A stretch of DNA of 7,541 bases from an uncultured Campylobacter sp. GTDB lineage: Bacteria > Campylobacterota > Campylobacteria > Campylobacterales > Campylobacteraceae. Position numbers and translations under genes: made by a program. Under the pieces are notes generated by a model. It was not told the DNA's origin and made no database searches. It saw nothing but the letters and a program-made list of their open reading frames with translations. Every line of letters begins with the position of its first letter. Position 1 is the stretch's first letter. Below are positions 1 to 5,124 of the stretch, piece after piece. The stretch covers positions 1 to 7,541 of the forward strand of contig NZ_CALIJF010000044.1 in the NCBI RefSeq assembly GCF_938018035.1, written 5' to 3'.

Positions 1-43
1 TCGCAAGCGCGTACTTACGCGCGGCGTGAGCCTATAAGATTGT

Positions 44-74
44 GGAATTTTAAACGCCTACGATTTAAAATTCC
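44..74. terminator. Perfect 11-bp stem-loop, possible weak terminator
   Basis: GGAATTTTAAA (44-54) and TTTAAAATTCC (64-74) are exact reverse complements around a 9-nt loop. A short T-rich stretch follows on the + strand after GCC (CTCTTTT). The stem is mostly A/T, so it would be a weak terminator. Its position just after a possible gene end favours that reading, but it may only reflect the many AAATTT-type runs of this genome. Confidence 0.3.
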
Positions 75-96
75 GCCTCTTTTACAGAAATTTCAA

Positions 97-130
97 CCGA
101 GCGGCGGCTTTAAATTTAGCGGTCGCTCGG
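97..130. terminator. GC-rich stem-loop, possible terminator of an upstream gene
   Basis: CCGAGCG (97-103) pairs exactly with CGCTCGG (124-130). A G-T wobble and one C-G pair extend the stem inward to 105/122. The loop contains TTTAAATTTA. Downstream on the + strand comes CGCAAAATTTTATTT, so a T-run starts some 7 nt after the stem, later than in a classic rho-independent terminator. It is the most GC-rich hairpin in the leader. Confidence 0.35.
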
Positions 131-224
131 CGCAAAATTTTATTTAAAAATTCCACTCTTGCCCATTCGCCGTTAGATTATTTCAAAAAATCGCCTCTTG
201 CTGATATTAAAATTTTAAATTTAT

Positions 225-232
225 GCTACAAT
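225..232 (+). promoter_or_regulatory. Sigma-70 -10 box for the lipoprotein operon
   Basis: The sequence is TATGCTACAAT, with -10 hexamer TACAAT at 227-232 and an extended -10 style lead. Transcription would start near 239. No -35 hexamer lies at normal spacing, but the 15 bases before the box are almost pure A/T, which fits Campylobacter promoters, where the -35 is not conserved. The same GCTANAAT pattern recurs at three other gene starts in the window. Confidence 0.55.
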
Positions 233-241
233 CACTCAAAT

Positions 242-260
242 TTAAGATTTGAAATCTTAA
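242..260. promoter_or_regulatory. 19-bp perfect palindrome at the transcription start (candidate operator)
   Basis: TTAAGATTT (242-250) and AAATCTTAA (252-260) are exact reverse complements around a single G. The site sits some 10 nt downstream of the -10 box and ends 4 nt before the Shine-Dalgarno AAGGA (265-269). That is where a repressor would block transcription. A one-base loop makes an RNA hairpin of the full arms unlikely, so a DNA operator fits better. The regulator is unknown. Confidence 0.45.
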
Positions 261-275
261 GCGAAAGGATCCGTC

Positions 276-893
276 TTGAAAAATAAAATTTCACTTTTTT
301 TGGTCATTTCGGCGTTTTTGATTTTTACAGGTTGCTCTAAAAACGTGCCCGTAAATAGCGGTATTGTGCGCACTTCCGAGCCGCTTCACATTATGGAATT
401 TCCGCAAGATAAGCTTATAAGCGTAAATTTTACCAATACCTCTACGACGGATTCGAATTTAACCCAAGTGGTGATTCAACATCTGCGCGCGGACGGATTT
501 AAGGTCGTAAATAAAAGCGCGGCGAACGTCCAAATCGGCGGCAATCTCAACTACTTCCGCAAGGCGGATTTTTCGCGCAGATCGTGGGATAATCCGAGAT
601 TTAGCTTCGGAATGGGATTTGGCAGATATTACAGACATACGGGCGTAGGCGTGGGCTGGGGGATGCCGTTCGGTTATGATCCTTGGGACGACGACGATTA
701 TTACAGAGACTACTTCTACGACTCGCAGATTAGCCTCTACATAAGCGTTAAAAACAAAGGCGCTTGGAAGGATTACGTAACTAATCTCAACTACCAAAGC
801 ATCAAAAATCCGGGCTCTAAAGACTCGGTAATGGATGCGCTAAATTTTAAAATTTACGAATATATAAGACAACTGATTAAGCAGGGAAGATGA
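276..893 (+). CDS. TraT-like outer-membrane lipoprotein
   Basis: This is a 205-aa lipoprotein. The signal peptide has a basic start (MKNK), a hydrophobic core (5-17) and lipobox FTGC, with Cys20 as the lipidated residue. Residues about 33-98 resemble TraT of enterobacterial plasmids in order and spacing: a segment like 'V.F.NTS..D...L...V...L...GF.VV...A...I..N.....KAD'. A Gly-rich stretch follows (112-133), matching the Gly-rich central part of TraT, then an acidic/aromatic patch with five Asp in a row broken only by W (136-148). TraT mediates surface exclusion and complement resistance; the role here is inferred from resemblance only. The start is TTG: AAGGA at 265-269 lies 6 nt upstream and no in-frame ATG precedes the signal peptide. 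It overlaps the next gene by 4 nt (ATGA), so the two are translationally coupled. It could also be a lipoprotein of another family with a similar fold. Confidence 0.75.
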   Translation: MKNKISLFLVISAFLIFTGCSKNVPVNSGIVRTSEPLHIMEFPQDKLISVNFTNTSTTDSNLTQVVIQHLRADGFKVVNKSAANVQIGGNLNYFRKADFSRRSWDNPRFSFGMGFGRYYRHTGVGVGWGMPFGYDPWDDDDYYRDYFYDSQISLYISVKNKGAWKDYVTNLNYQSIKNPGSKDSVMDALNFKIYEYIRQLIKQGR

Positions 894-1828
894 TAGTAAA
901 AGAGAATAAAAAGCCCGTAGCGATGACGCTGGCGGGATCGACGATTTTGGCGCTCGCTAGCGGGTATTGCTACCACGCGGGCTTTGGCGGCGCGGCGCTT
1001 TTTGCTTCCGTAGTGGCGGCATTTTGCGCGTTTTTTTGCGCGCTTAGACTCGGCGCGAAAAATTATTTGCAGATCGGCGAGGATGCTTTTACGATCGTGC
1101 GCGGGGCAAATTCCGAGAGCTTCGAATACAAAGATATCGCAAATTTAGGCACCAAAACCTTCGTCGCGGGCAGAAACAAAACGGAGCTTTTAAATTTTGT
1201 ATTCAAAAAAATACCGCAGGCGCAGGATCGCTTTAATTTTTTACGATTTTACAGCGACACGGAGGCCACGCTACCGGGCTCATTTGAAATTTCGATCTAC
1301 GAACTGAGTAAAATTTTGCGCGAAAAAGCGGGTCTTTCGCAAAGCCCTGAGGAAGAGCAAACCGCTTTAAAAACTCGCAAGGGCGCCAAGGGCTCTAAAA
1401 AAAGCGCGAGTAGCGCTAAAAATTTTAAAGCTAAAAACTTTCGCGATGAGAATTTTGCTTCAAAAAATTTCGATGCGCAAAGTTCCTGCGGCGCGCAAAA
1501 TTTAGATGAAAATTCAGGCGCGGAAAATTCCCGCTCTACGCAGGATTCCGCCGTGCAAAATTCTAATGGCGCCGCCGATTCAAACAGCGCGCAGAATTTG
1601 AAGGGCGCTTCAAATTTAAACGAACAAAACTCCGCTGCGCCGAACAATGCCACTTCCTCAAATGACGCCGCCGCGGGCGAAAATTTCGCAGGTGCCGAGA
1701 ATTCCGCGCCTAAATTTTCTGCGGGCGATAATGGATCTGCCACTGCATCCAAAAGTGCGGCAGCGGCTGACTCTGATGCCGCCGATACCGCGATGCAAAG
1801 CTCCGCCTGCGAAAGTAAAAACAAATAG
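890..1828 (+). CDS. Two-helix membrane protein with long low-complexity Asn/Ala/Ser tail
   Basis: This 312-aa protein is not one I recognise. Residues 10-28 and 33-53 are two hydrophobic helices forming a hairpin. Residues about 58-148 form a soluble domain with alternating strands and a final helix (ELSKILREKAGL), in the manner of small bacterial PH-like domains that follow a membrane hairpin; that match is tentative. From about 150 to the end the chain is highly polar and repetitive: a Lys-rich stretch (161-172), four 5-residue units (177-196), then recurring Ala-Gln/Glu-Asn-Leu/Ser motifs to the C-terminus. This tail is likely disordered. ATG at 890 overlaps the stop of the lipoprotein gene, with AGGGA as ribosome site. 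The tail has so few stops in other frames that long open frames also exist antisense (1297-1893) and in + frame 3; these are by-products. Confidence 0.75.
   Translation: MIVKENKKPVAMTLAGSTILALASGYCYHAGFGGAALFASVVAAFCAFFCALRLGAKNYLQIGEDAFTIVRGANSESFEYKDIANLGTKTFVAGRNKTELLNFVFKKIPQAQDRFNFLRFYSDTEATLPGSFEISIYELSKILREKAGLSQSPEEEQTALKTRKGAKGSKKSASSAKNFKAKNFRDENFASKNFDAQSSCGAQNLDENSGAENSRSTQDSAVQNSNGAADSNSAQNLKGASNLNEQNSAAPNNATSSNDAAAGENFAGAENSAPKFSAGDNGSATASKSAAAADSDAADTAMQSSACESKNK
1418..1477 (+). repeat. Four tandem 15-bp units encoding KNFxx pentapeptides
   Basis: Four consecutive 15-bp units encode KNFKA, KNFRD, ENFAS and KNFDA (residues 177-196 of the membrane protein). The core of each unit is an AAAATTT-like string coding Asn-Phe. 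The units differ by several bases, so this is an old or selected repeat, not a fresh slippage tract. More decayed copies continue downstream (Gln/Glu-Asn-Leu/Ser at roughly residues 203, 212, 223, 235, 246, 264 and 270). Confidence 0.6.
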
Positions 1829-1838
1829 AGGCGCGGTC

Positions 1839-2468
1839 TTGAACTCCTTGCCGATCGGAATTTTCTTGCAAGGAGCCGCGCTGATGCTCTCACTGATCGT
1901 CGCGATCGGCGCGCAAAACATCTTCGTCATATCCCAAGGTCTTGCGAAAAATCACGTCGCGGCGGTTTGCACGGTCTGCGCGCTAAGCGATGCCGTGCTT
2001 ACGGGTATAGGTATATTTTTAATCGGCGGCGCCCTTAAGCAGGGCTCGCTCCTTACCCAAATTTTAAGCATAGGCGGGGTCATATTTCTGCTCTGCTACG
2101 CGCTAAGCTCGTTTTTTAGCGCCTACAGAGGCTCGCATTTTGCCAAGATCCAAAACTCGGCAAATAGCCCGCTAGCGCCCGTCGTAGCTAAAGCCCTTGC
2201 GGTGACGCTTCTAAATCCGCACGTGTATTTAGACACCGTCGTGGTCGTGGGCTCGCTCGGCGCTACGATCGCAGATGCCCAAAAGCCGTGGTTTTACGCG
2301 GGAGTTATGTTCGTATCGTTTGCGTGGTTTTTCGGCTTGGGCTACGGTTCAGGGGCGCTTTCGAAGCTTTTTGCAAGCAGCAGAGCATGGCGCATAATCG
2401 ACGCGCTCGTGGGAGTTTTGATGCTGTATATGGCGTATCTGATCGCGAAGTTTGTCTTTAAAATTTAA
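1839..2468 (+). CDS. LysE/ArgO-family amino-acid exporter
   Basis: This 209-aa inner-membrane protein has about six hydrophobic helices, the usual size for the LysE/RhtB superfamily. Helix 1 carries GAQNIFVISQGL (24-35), the family's N-terminal signature. Asp51 lies in ALSDAVL, and TLLNPHVYLDTVVVVGSLG (123-141) is almost the exact signature of the LysE/ArgO branch, which exports lysine or arginine. The substrate here is therefore probably a basic amino acid; this is a family inference. The TTG at 1839 is chosen because AGAGG (1827-1831) lies 7 nt upstream and it opens helix 1 directly. The frame is open further upstream to 1647, but that part overlaps the repetitive tail of the previous gene and gives a Pro-rich non-helical peptide. 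The start is 10 nt after the previous stop, so it belongs to the same operon. Confidence 0.85.
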   Translation: MNSLPIGIFLQGAALMLSLIVAIGAQNIFVISQGLAKNHVAAVCTVCALSDAVLTGIGIFLIGGALKQGSLLTQILSIGGVIFLLCYALSSFFSAYRGSHFAKIQNSANSPLAPVVAKALAVTLLNPHVYLDTVVVVGSLGATIADAQKPWFYAGVMFVSFAWFFGLGYGSGALSKLFASSRAWRIIDALVGVLMLYMAYLIAKFVFKI

Positions 2469-2476
2469 AATTTCAC

Positions 2477-2484
2477 GCTAAAAT
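2477..2484 (+). promoter_or_regulatory. Possible -10 box for the 161-aa hypothetical gene
   Basis: GCTAAAAT, with hexamer TAAAAT at 2479-2484, lies in an A/T-rich stretch right after the exporter stop codon. Transcription would start near 2491, some 20 nt before the ATG. No -35 box is seen. The same GCTAAAAT string precedes two other genes in the window. Confidence 0.35.
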
Positions 2485-2510
2485 TCCGCATTCTTGATAA
2501 AGGATCTATG

Positions 2511-2996
2511 ATGAAAATTGAAATTGAAAGCGGGCTCGAACTAAAAGAGGCCTTGTGGCGCGTAGAGAAAGCTCTGCGACTAGTGACCGACAAGGATGGC
2601 AAAATCACATCGAGCGCGACGCTTTACGTGGGCAAACATTCGCTTTTAAATTTACTCGATACCAACCAGATCGAAAATATCCAAAACGCTTATGCGCGCG
2701 CCAGGGCGGAATTTCGCGCGGAGATGCTGGGCGTGCTGGAGGGCTTTTTATCGCAAGAGGACGCCGAGAAAAACGCCGAATACGCGCTATTTAATCAGCT
2801 CTACCAGATGGCGATGACCGCGGGCAGGAAGAGCGATATCTTTATCCACGTCCAAGGCATCAGCGAAAACGAGGTCGTGCTGCGCGTCTATCAGCGCTTC
2901 GAGCTTGACGACGGCGTGATAATCTACTACGCAGGCGGCGAGTTTAGCTACACTCTGGATGAAAATTTCGGCAAAATTTATCGCTACGAAATTTAA
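2511..2996 (+). CDS. Hypothetical cytosolic protein, 161 aa
   Basis: I do not recognise this protein. It has no signal peptide and no membrane helix. The N-terminal half is charged and helical (8-24 and 50-90, with an Ala/Arg/Glu-rich run around 58-75). The C-terminal 45 residues alternate hydrophobic and polar positions (VVLRVYQRF, VIIYYAGGEFSYTL), suggesting a beta-sheet. Two ATG codons stand in tandem at 2508 and 2511. The ribosome site AAAGGA (2499-2504) is 3 nt from the first and 6 nt from the second, and 5-7 nt is the spacing at the other genes here, so the second is preferred. It lies 42 nt after the exporter and may be read from its own promoter. Base use matches the genes before it. 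Confidence 0.75.
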   Translation: MKIEIESGLELKEALWRVEKALRLVTDKDGKITSSATLYVGKHSLLNLLDTNQIENIQNAYARARAEFRAEMLGVLEGFLSQEDAEKNAEYALFNQLYQMAMTAGRKSDIFIHVQGISENEVVLRVYQRFELDDGVIIYYAGGEFSYTLDENFGKIYRYEI

Positions 2997-3295
2997 TTTT
3001 AGCGGTGCGGCGTGAGATCAGGTGCCGCTTCGATCGTAAATATTACGTCCGCATTATGCTTCTTTGTCGCGAGGACGCATAAATTTAAACCCTAAAAATA
3101 CGCGGCGAGCTAAATTTAGACAAGCTTTCTGTGACGATAGAATTCCGCTCGGTTAAAATTTATCGTAATTCCAAATTTAAAGCTGCGTACAAATTTTTAT
3201 CCCTCGATACGCAAATTTTATCCTACTGCCCGCCGGCGTTCTAGCCCGCTTTGCCCTGCGCCCGTCAAAATTTTTAACCGAGCTCGCGTGAAATT
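2997..3295. other. AAATTT-rich intergenic region between convergent genes
   Basis: This 299-bp stretch lies between the end of the hypothetical gene (+) and the end of the TDT transporter (-). No reading frame of note was found. AAATTT occurs eight times (starting at 3081, 3112, 3156, 3173, 3191, 3213, 3268 and 3291). Structures seen are a weak stem-loop at 3001-3029 and a long-range inverted repeat 3145-3161 / 3267-3283. No clear rho-independent terminator with a T-run directly after a GC stem was found for either gene. Confidence 0.6.
3001..3029. terminator. Weak stem-loop just after the hypothetical gene
   Basis: AGCGGTGC (3001-3008) can pair with GTGCCGCT (3022-3029), giving six Watson-Crick and two G-U pairs around a 13-nt loop. 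It starts 5 nt after the stop codon, a normal place for a terminator, but no T-run follows. It may slow or end transcription only weakly. Confidence 0.25.
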
Positions 3296-4255
3296 TTACT
3301 CCTCAGGCACGCAAATTTCGCCGCGCCGCATCGCCTTTACCGTGCAAAAGCCCACGATACCTATAAAAACGCATAAGATAGCAAAACCCGCCGCTCCCGC
3401 AAACAAGAAAAATTTGATCCCGTTAAACTCAAACGCTCGCAAAAACGCTATGCTAGCCGCAGCCGTCGGGAAGGTAAACGCCCACCACGAGAGGAAAAAT
3501 TTAAGCCGCAAAAAGCTTTTAAACATACAAAGGATGAGAAGCGCGAAAAATAGCGTGATGTAGAGCATGATCTTCGCTGTGACGTCAAAGCTGCCGGTGA
3601 GCTTGACGTAGTCTAAAAACGCTATCGCAGGCGGCGCGATCACGATAAAAAGCGTCGGGATAAATTTCTGCGGCATCTGATCGTGAAAGATGATGCGGTA
3701 AAACAAAACTGCAAAAAGCACGGGCCAAAAAAATATCCCGATCGCAAAGTAATACCACGCAAGCTCGCTCGCGGCGGGCGCGGCTAGCGGGACGAAGAGG
3801 TTACCCACGATCGGGATGAACCACGCGGGGTTTGAGTGCGCGATCTGGACGTTATTTTTGATCCAAAAGGAGACGACGTGCAGCGTAATAAAGGTCTGAA
3901 ACGCTACGCCCACGCAAAAAAGCGCGTCGTAAACGGGCGCGAAGTCCCGCCAGAGCGAGGCGACTAGCAGCGTGCCGATCGAAAAAGCGGCGAAAAAATT
4001 TACGCGCACCGGGTGGAAAAACTCCGCCTTGCAAGCCCCTGGGTATTTTATCAGCTTCGCCGCGTAACAAGCGCAGATGAGTGCGTATGCTAGGCTAGCC
4101 GCGCCGCGTAAAATTTCAAAAACCGCGCCTGAGATATCAAAGATCAAATTTAGCCGCTCGTATGCGAGAGCTAGTCCGCCAAGCCCCATAACTACGGTGT
4201 AAAACATTATGGGGAAGTGCTGCAGCCAGCTTGGTTTTTCGTCCTGCGTTTTCAT
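3296..4255 (-). CDS. TDT/SLAC1-family (TehA-like) membrane transporter
   Basis: This 319-aa polytopic inner-membrane protein has about ten hydrophobic helices, the standard size and topology of the tellurite-resistance/dicarboxylate transporter (TDT, SLAC1-like) family. Matching segments are the first helix (FPIMFYTVVMGLGGLALA, 14-31), HPVRVNFF (81-88), NPAWFIPIVGNLFVPLA (142-158), PTLFIVIAPPA (200-210) and SWWAFTFPTAAAS (256-268). Family members are anion channels or exporters: bacterial TehA (linked to tellurite resistance), yeast Mae1 (malate), yeast Ssu1 (sulfite) and plant SLAC1. The substrate cannot be read from the sequence. ATG at 4255 has AAGGA 6 nt upstream on its strand. It diverges from the Crp/Fnr regulator; given the sulfide reductase beyond that, export of sulfite or another sulfur oxyanion is a reasonable guess, not a finding. 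Confidence 0.85.
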   Translation of the reverse strand: MKTQDEKPSWLQHFPIMFYTVVMGLGGLALAYERLNLIFDISGAVFEILRGAASLAYALICACYAAKLIKYPGACKAEFFHPVRVNFFAAFSIGTLLVASLWRDFAPVYDALFCVGVAFQTFITLHVVSFWIKNNVQIAHSNPAWFIPIVGNLFVPLAAPAASELAWYYFAIGIFFWPVLFAVLFYRIIFHDQMPQKFIPTLFIVIAPPAIAFLDYVKLTGSFDVTAKIMLYITLFFALLILCMFKSFLRLKFFLSWWAFTFPTAAASIAFLRAFEFNGIKFFLFAGAAGFAILCVFIGIVGFCTVKAMRRGEICVPEE

Positions 4256-4288
4256 AATTTTTCCTTGTTTTTTCTAAATTTTACCCCA

Positions 4289-4296
4289 ATTTTAGC
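4289..4296 (-). promoter_or_regulatory. Likely -10 box of the TDT transporter gene
   Basis: On the - strand the sequence reads GCTAAAAT, with hexamer TAAAAT at 4294-4289, about 34 nt before the ATG; transcription would start near 4282. A second TAAAAT at 4283-4278 (- strand) is a competing choice but has no GC lead and leaves a shorter leader. No -35 box is evident. Confidence 0.4.
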
Positions 4297-4367
4297 GCAA
4301 TTTCGGTGAGTTAGTCACGAAATAAATCAATGCTTAAAATATTTTGTAGCTAAATTTTATCACCGCG

Positions 4368-4381
4368 CTTTTACGTAAAAG
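4368..4381. promoter_or_regulatory. 14-bp perfect palindrome upstream of the regulator's -10 box
   Basis: CTTTTACGTAAAAG is its own reverse complement. Its right end is 4 nt before the TATAAT of the Crp/Fnr gene, so it occupies the spacer and -35 zone, where a bound dimer would block or help polymerase. Crp/Fnr proteins bind two-fold symmetric sites of similar length, so autoregulation is a natural guess. The sequence is not the classic FNR (TTGAT-N4-ATCAA) or CRP (TGTGA-N6-TCACA) site. A partial look-alike, TGTTACATATTT, lies at 5063-5074 upstream of the reductase promoter. Confidence 0.45.
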
Positions 4382-4385
4382 AAAA

Positions 4386-4391
4386 TATAAT
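4386..4391 (+). promoter_or_regulatory. -10 box of the Crp/Fnr regulator gene
   Basis: A perfect TATAAT hexamer in an A-rich setting lies 32 nt before the ATG; transcription would start near 4398. No -35 hexamer is visible; the palindrome at 4368-4381 takes that space. AAGGAG at 4413-4418 is the ribosome site. Confidence 0.6.
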
Positions 4392-4423
4392 TAAACAAAG
4401 CCAAATTTAACCAAGGAGTGCGT

Positions 4424-5059
4424 ATGTTGGGAGACGAGCTAAAAGATACGCTAAAGCAGCGGTTTACCTCTAAATTTACGCTTAGTGCGCAGGATGAAGA
4501 GGCGGTGTTAAAAAGCGCGACGCTAAAAAGCTTTAAAAAGGGTGAAAGGATATACCCAAAAGATGGCTGTCTGGGCTACGCGATCATCATAAGCGGGCGT
4601 GCGCGCGGGCTGGTTAGCACGAGTAATTTTAAAGAGATCACCGTCTTTAACCTACAAGACGGCGATAGCTGTATGCTGTGCGGCTTTTGTTCGCTAGGAG
4701 CGCTACAAGCGGAGATAAATTTGCAAATCGAAGATGACGTGCGGATGATTTTGATACCAAGAGAGATATTTAAGAGGCTACGCGAAAACTATCCGCAGGT
4801 GGCAAATCACGCGCTAGAGCTCATGGCGACGCGATTTAGCTCGGCGATAACCGCTATGGATCAGACGCTGTTTTTGCCACTAACTAGGCGAATAATAAAT
4901 TTCCTCGAGCAAAACGGCGCGAAAAACGGGCTAAAGATCACGCACGAACAGATCGCAAACGACATCGTTAGCGCGAGAGAGGCGGTATCAAGAGCGCTAA
5001 AAGAGATGCAGAAAAAGGGGCTCGTCGAGCTAAAACGCGGAGTCGTGACGTTAAGGTGA
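4424..5059 (+). CDS. Crp/Fnr-family regulator with a CxxCxxC cluster
   Basis: This 211-aa protein has the usual size and order of the family: an N-terminal cyclic-nucleotide-binding-type beta-barrel (about 20-115), a dimer helix (about 118-150) and a C-terminal winged helix-turn-helix (about 152-211). The recognition helix is SAREAVSRALKEM, with Arg185, Glu186, Ser189 and Arg190; the E-x-x-S-R pattern resembles FNR and the R-E pair resembles CRP, so symmetric TGA-containing sites would be expected. Cys83, Cys86 and Cys89 form CMLCGFC in the sensor barrel, and Cys49 is a fourth cysteine. Such a group could hold a metal or Fe-S cluster, or react with persulfide or oxidants. ATG 4424 is chosen over GTG 4418, because the GTG overlaps the AAGGAG ribosome site, which is 5 nt from the ATG. 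It is followed 65 nt later by the sulfide reductase gene, its likely target. Confidence 0.85.
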   Translation: MLGDELKDTLKQRFTSKFTLSAQDEEAVLKSATLKSFKKGERIYPKDGCLGYAIIISGRARGLVSTSNFKEITVFNLQDGDSCMLCGFCSLGALQAEINLQIEDDVRMILIPREIFKRLRENYPQVANHALELMATRFSSAITAMDQTLFLPLTRRIINFLEQNGAKNGLKITHEQIANDIVSAREAVSRALKEMQKKGLVELKRGVVTLR

Positions 5060-5088
5060 CTTTGTTACATATTTAAATTTTAAAATGC

Positions 5089-5096
5089 GCTATGAT
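5089..5096 (+). promoter_or_regulatory. -10 box upstream of the sulfide:quinone reductase gene
   Basis: GCTATGAT, with hexamer TATGAT at 5091-5096, lies 28 nt before the ATG; transcription would start near 5103. It is preceded by an A/T-rich block (5069-5084). TTGTTA at 5062-5067 is too far upstream for a -35 box but may belong to a regulator site. Read-through from the regulator gene is also possible, since no terminator lies in the 65-bp gap. Confidence 0.45.
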
Positions 5097-5124
5097 TTGA
5101 CAATAACTTCTAAAAGGAGCTTTT

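Larger units (their letters stand above)
1..226. other. Gene-poor leader region, possible tail of an upstream gene
   Basis: No gene of useful length lies here. The first bases are open in two + frames that close quickly: frame 2 reads a short basic tail ending RGVSL with stop TAA at 35-37, and frame 3 ends with TGA at 27-29. Either could be the last codons of an upstream gene; frame 2 looks slightly better because two stem-loops follow right behind it (44-74 and 97-130). Frame 1 stays open to about 147 but reads through both stem-loops and looks non-coding. The rest is AAATTT-rich spacer up to the promoter of the lipoprotein gene. Confidence 0.5.

Noticed and set aside
459..797. Antisense open frame inside the lipoprotein gene
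   Set aside because: No family resemblance, and it is fully covered by a gene with a clear signal peptide and lipobox.
1418..1560. Pentapeptide-repeat (A(D/N)LxX) protein of the quinolone-resistance type
   Set aside because: Period five holds for only four units, and the residue before Asn is Lys or Glu, not Ala; the fold needs many more regular coils.
1647..1838. N-terminal extension of the exporter gene
   Set aside because: It overlaps the previous gene in another frame, gives a Pro-rich peptide unlike the family, and the TTG at 1839 has its own ribosome site.
1297..1893. Long antisense open frame opposite the repetitive tail
   Set aside because: It mirrors low-complexity sequence, has repeated Ala/Phe/Ser strings, no ribosome site of note, and overlaps two better genes.
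3288..3563. Open frame on the + strand inside the TDT transporter gene
   Set aside because: It is the shadow of conserved transmembrane segments on the - strand.
4321..4330. FNR site suggested by ATCAA at 4326-4330
   Set aside because: The partner half at the required 4-nt spacing is absent.
4336..4345. AAAATATTTT palindrome between the divergent genes
   Set aside because: Pure A/T strings of this kind are expected by chance in this DNA.
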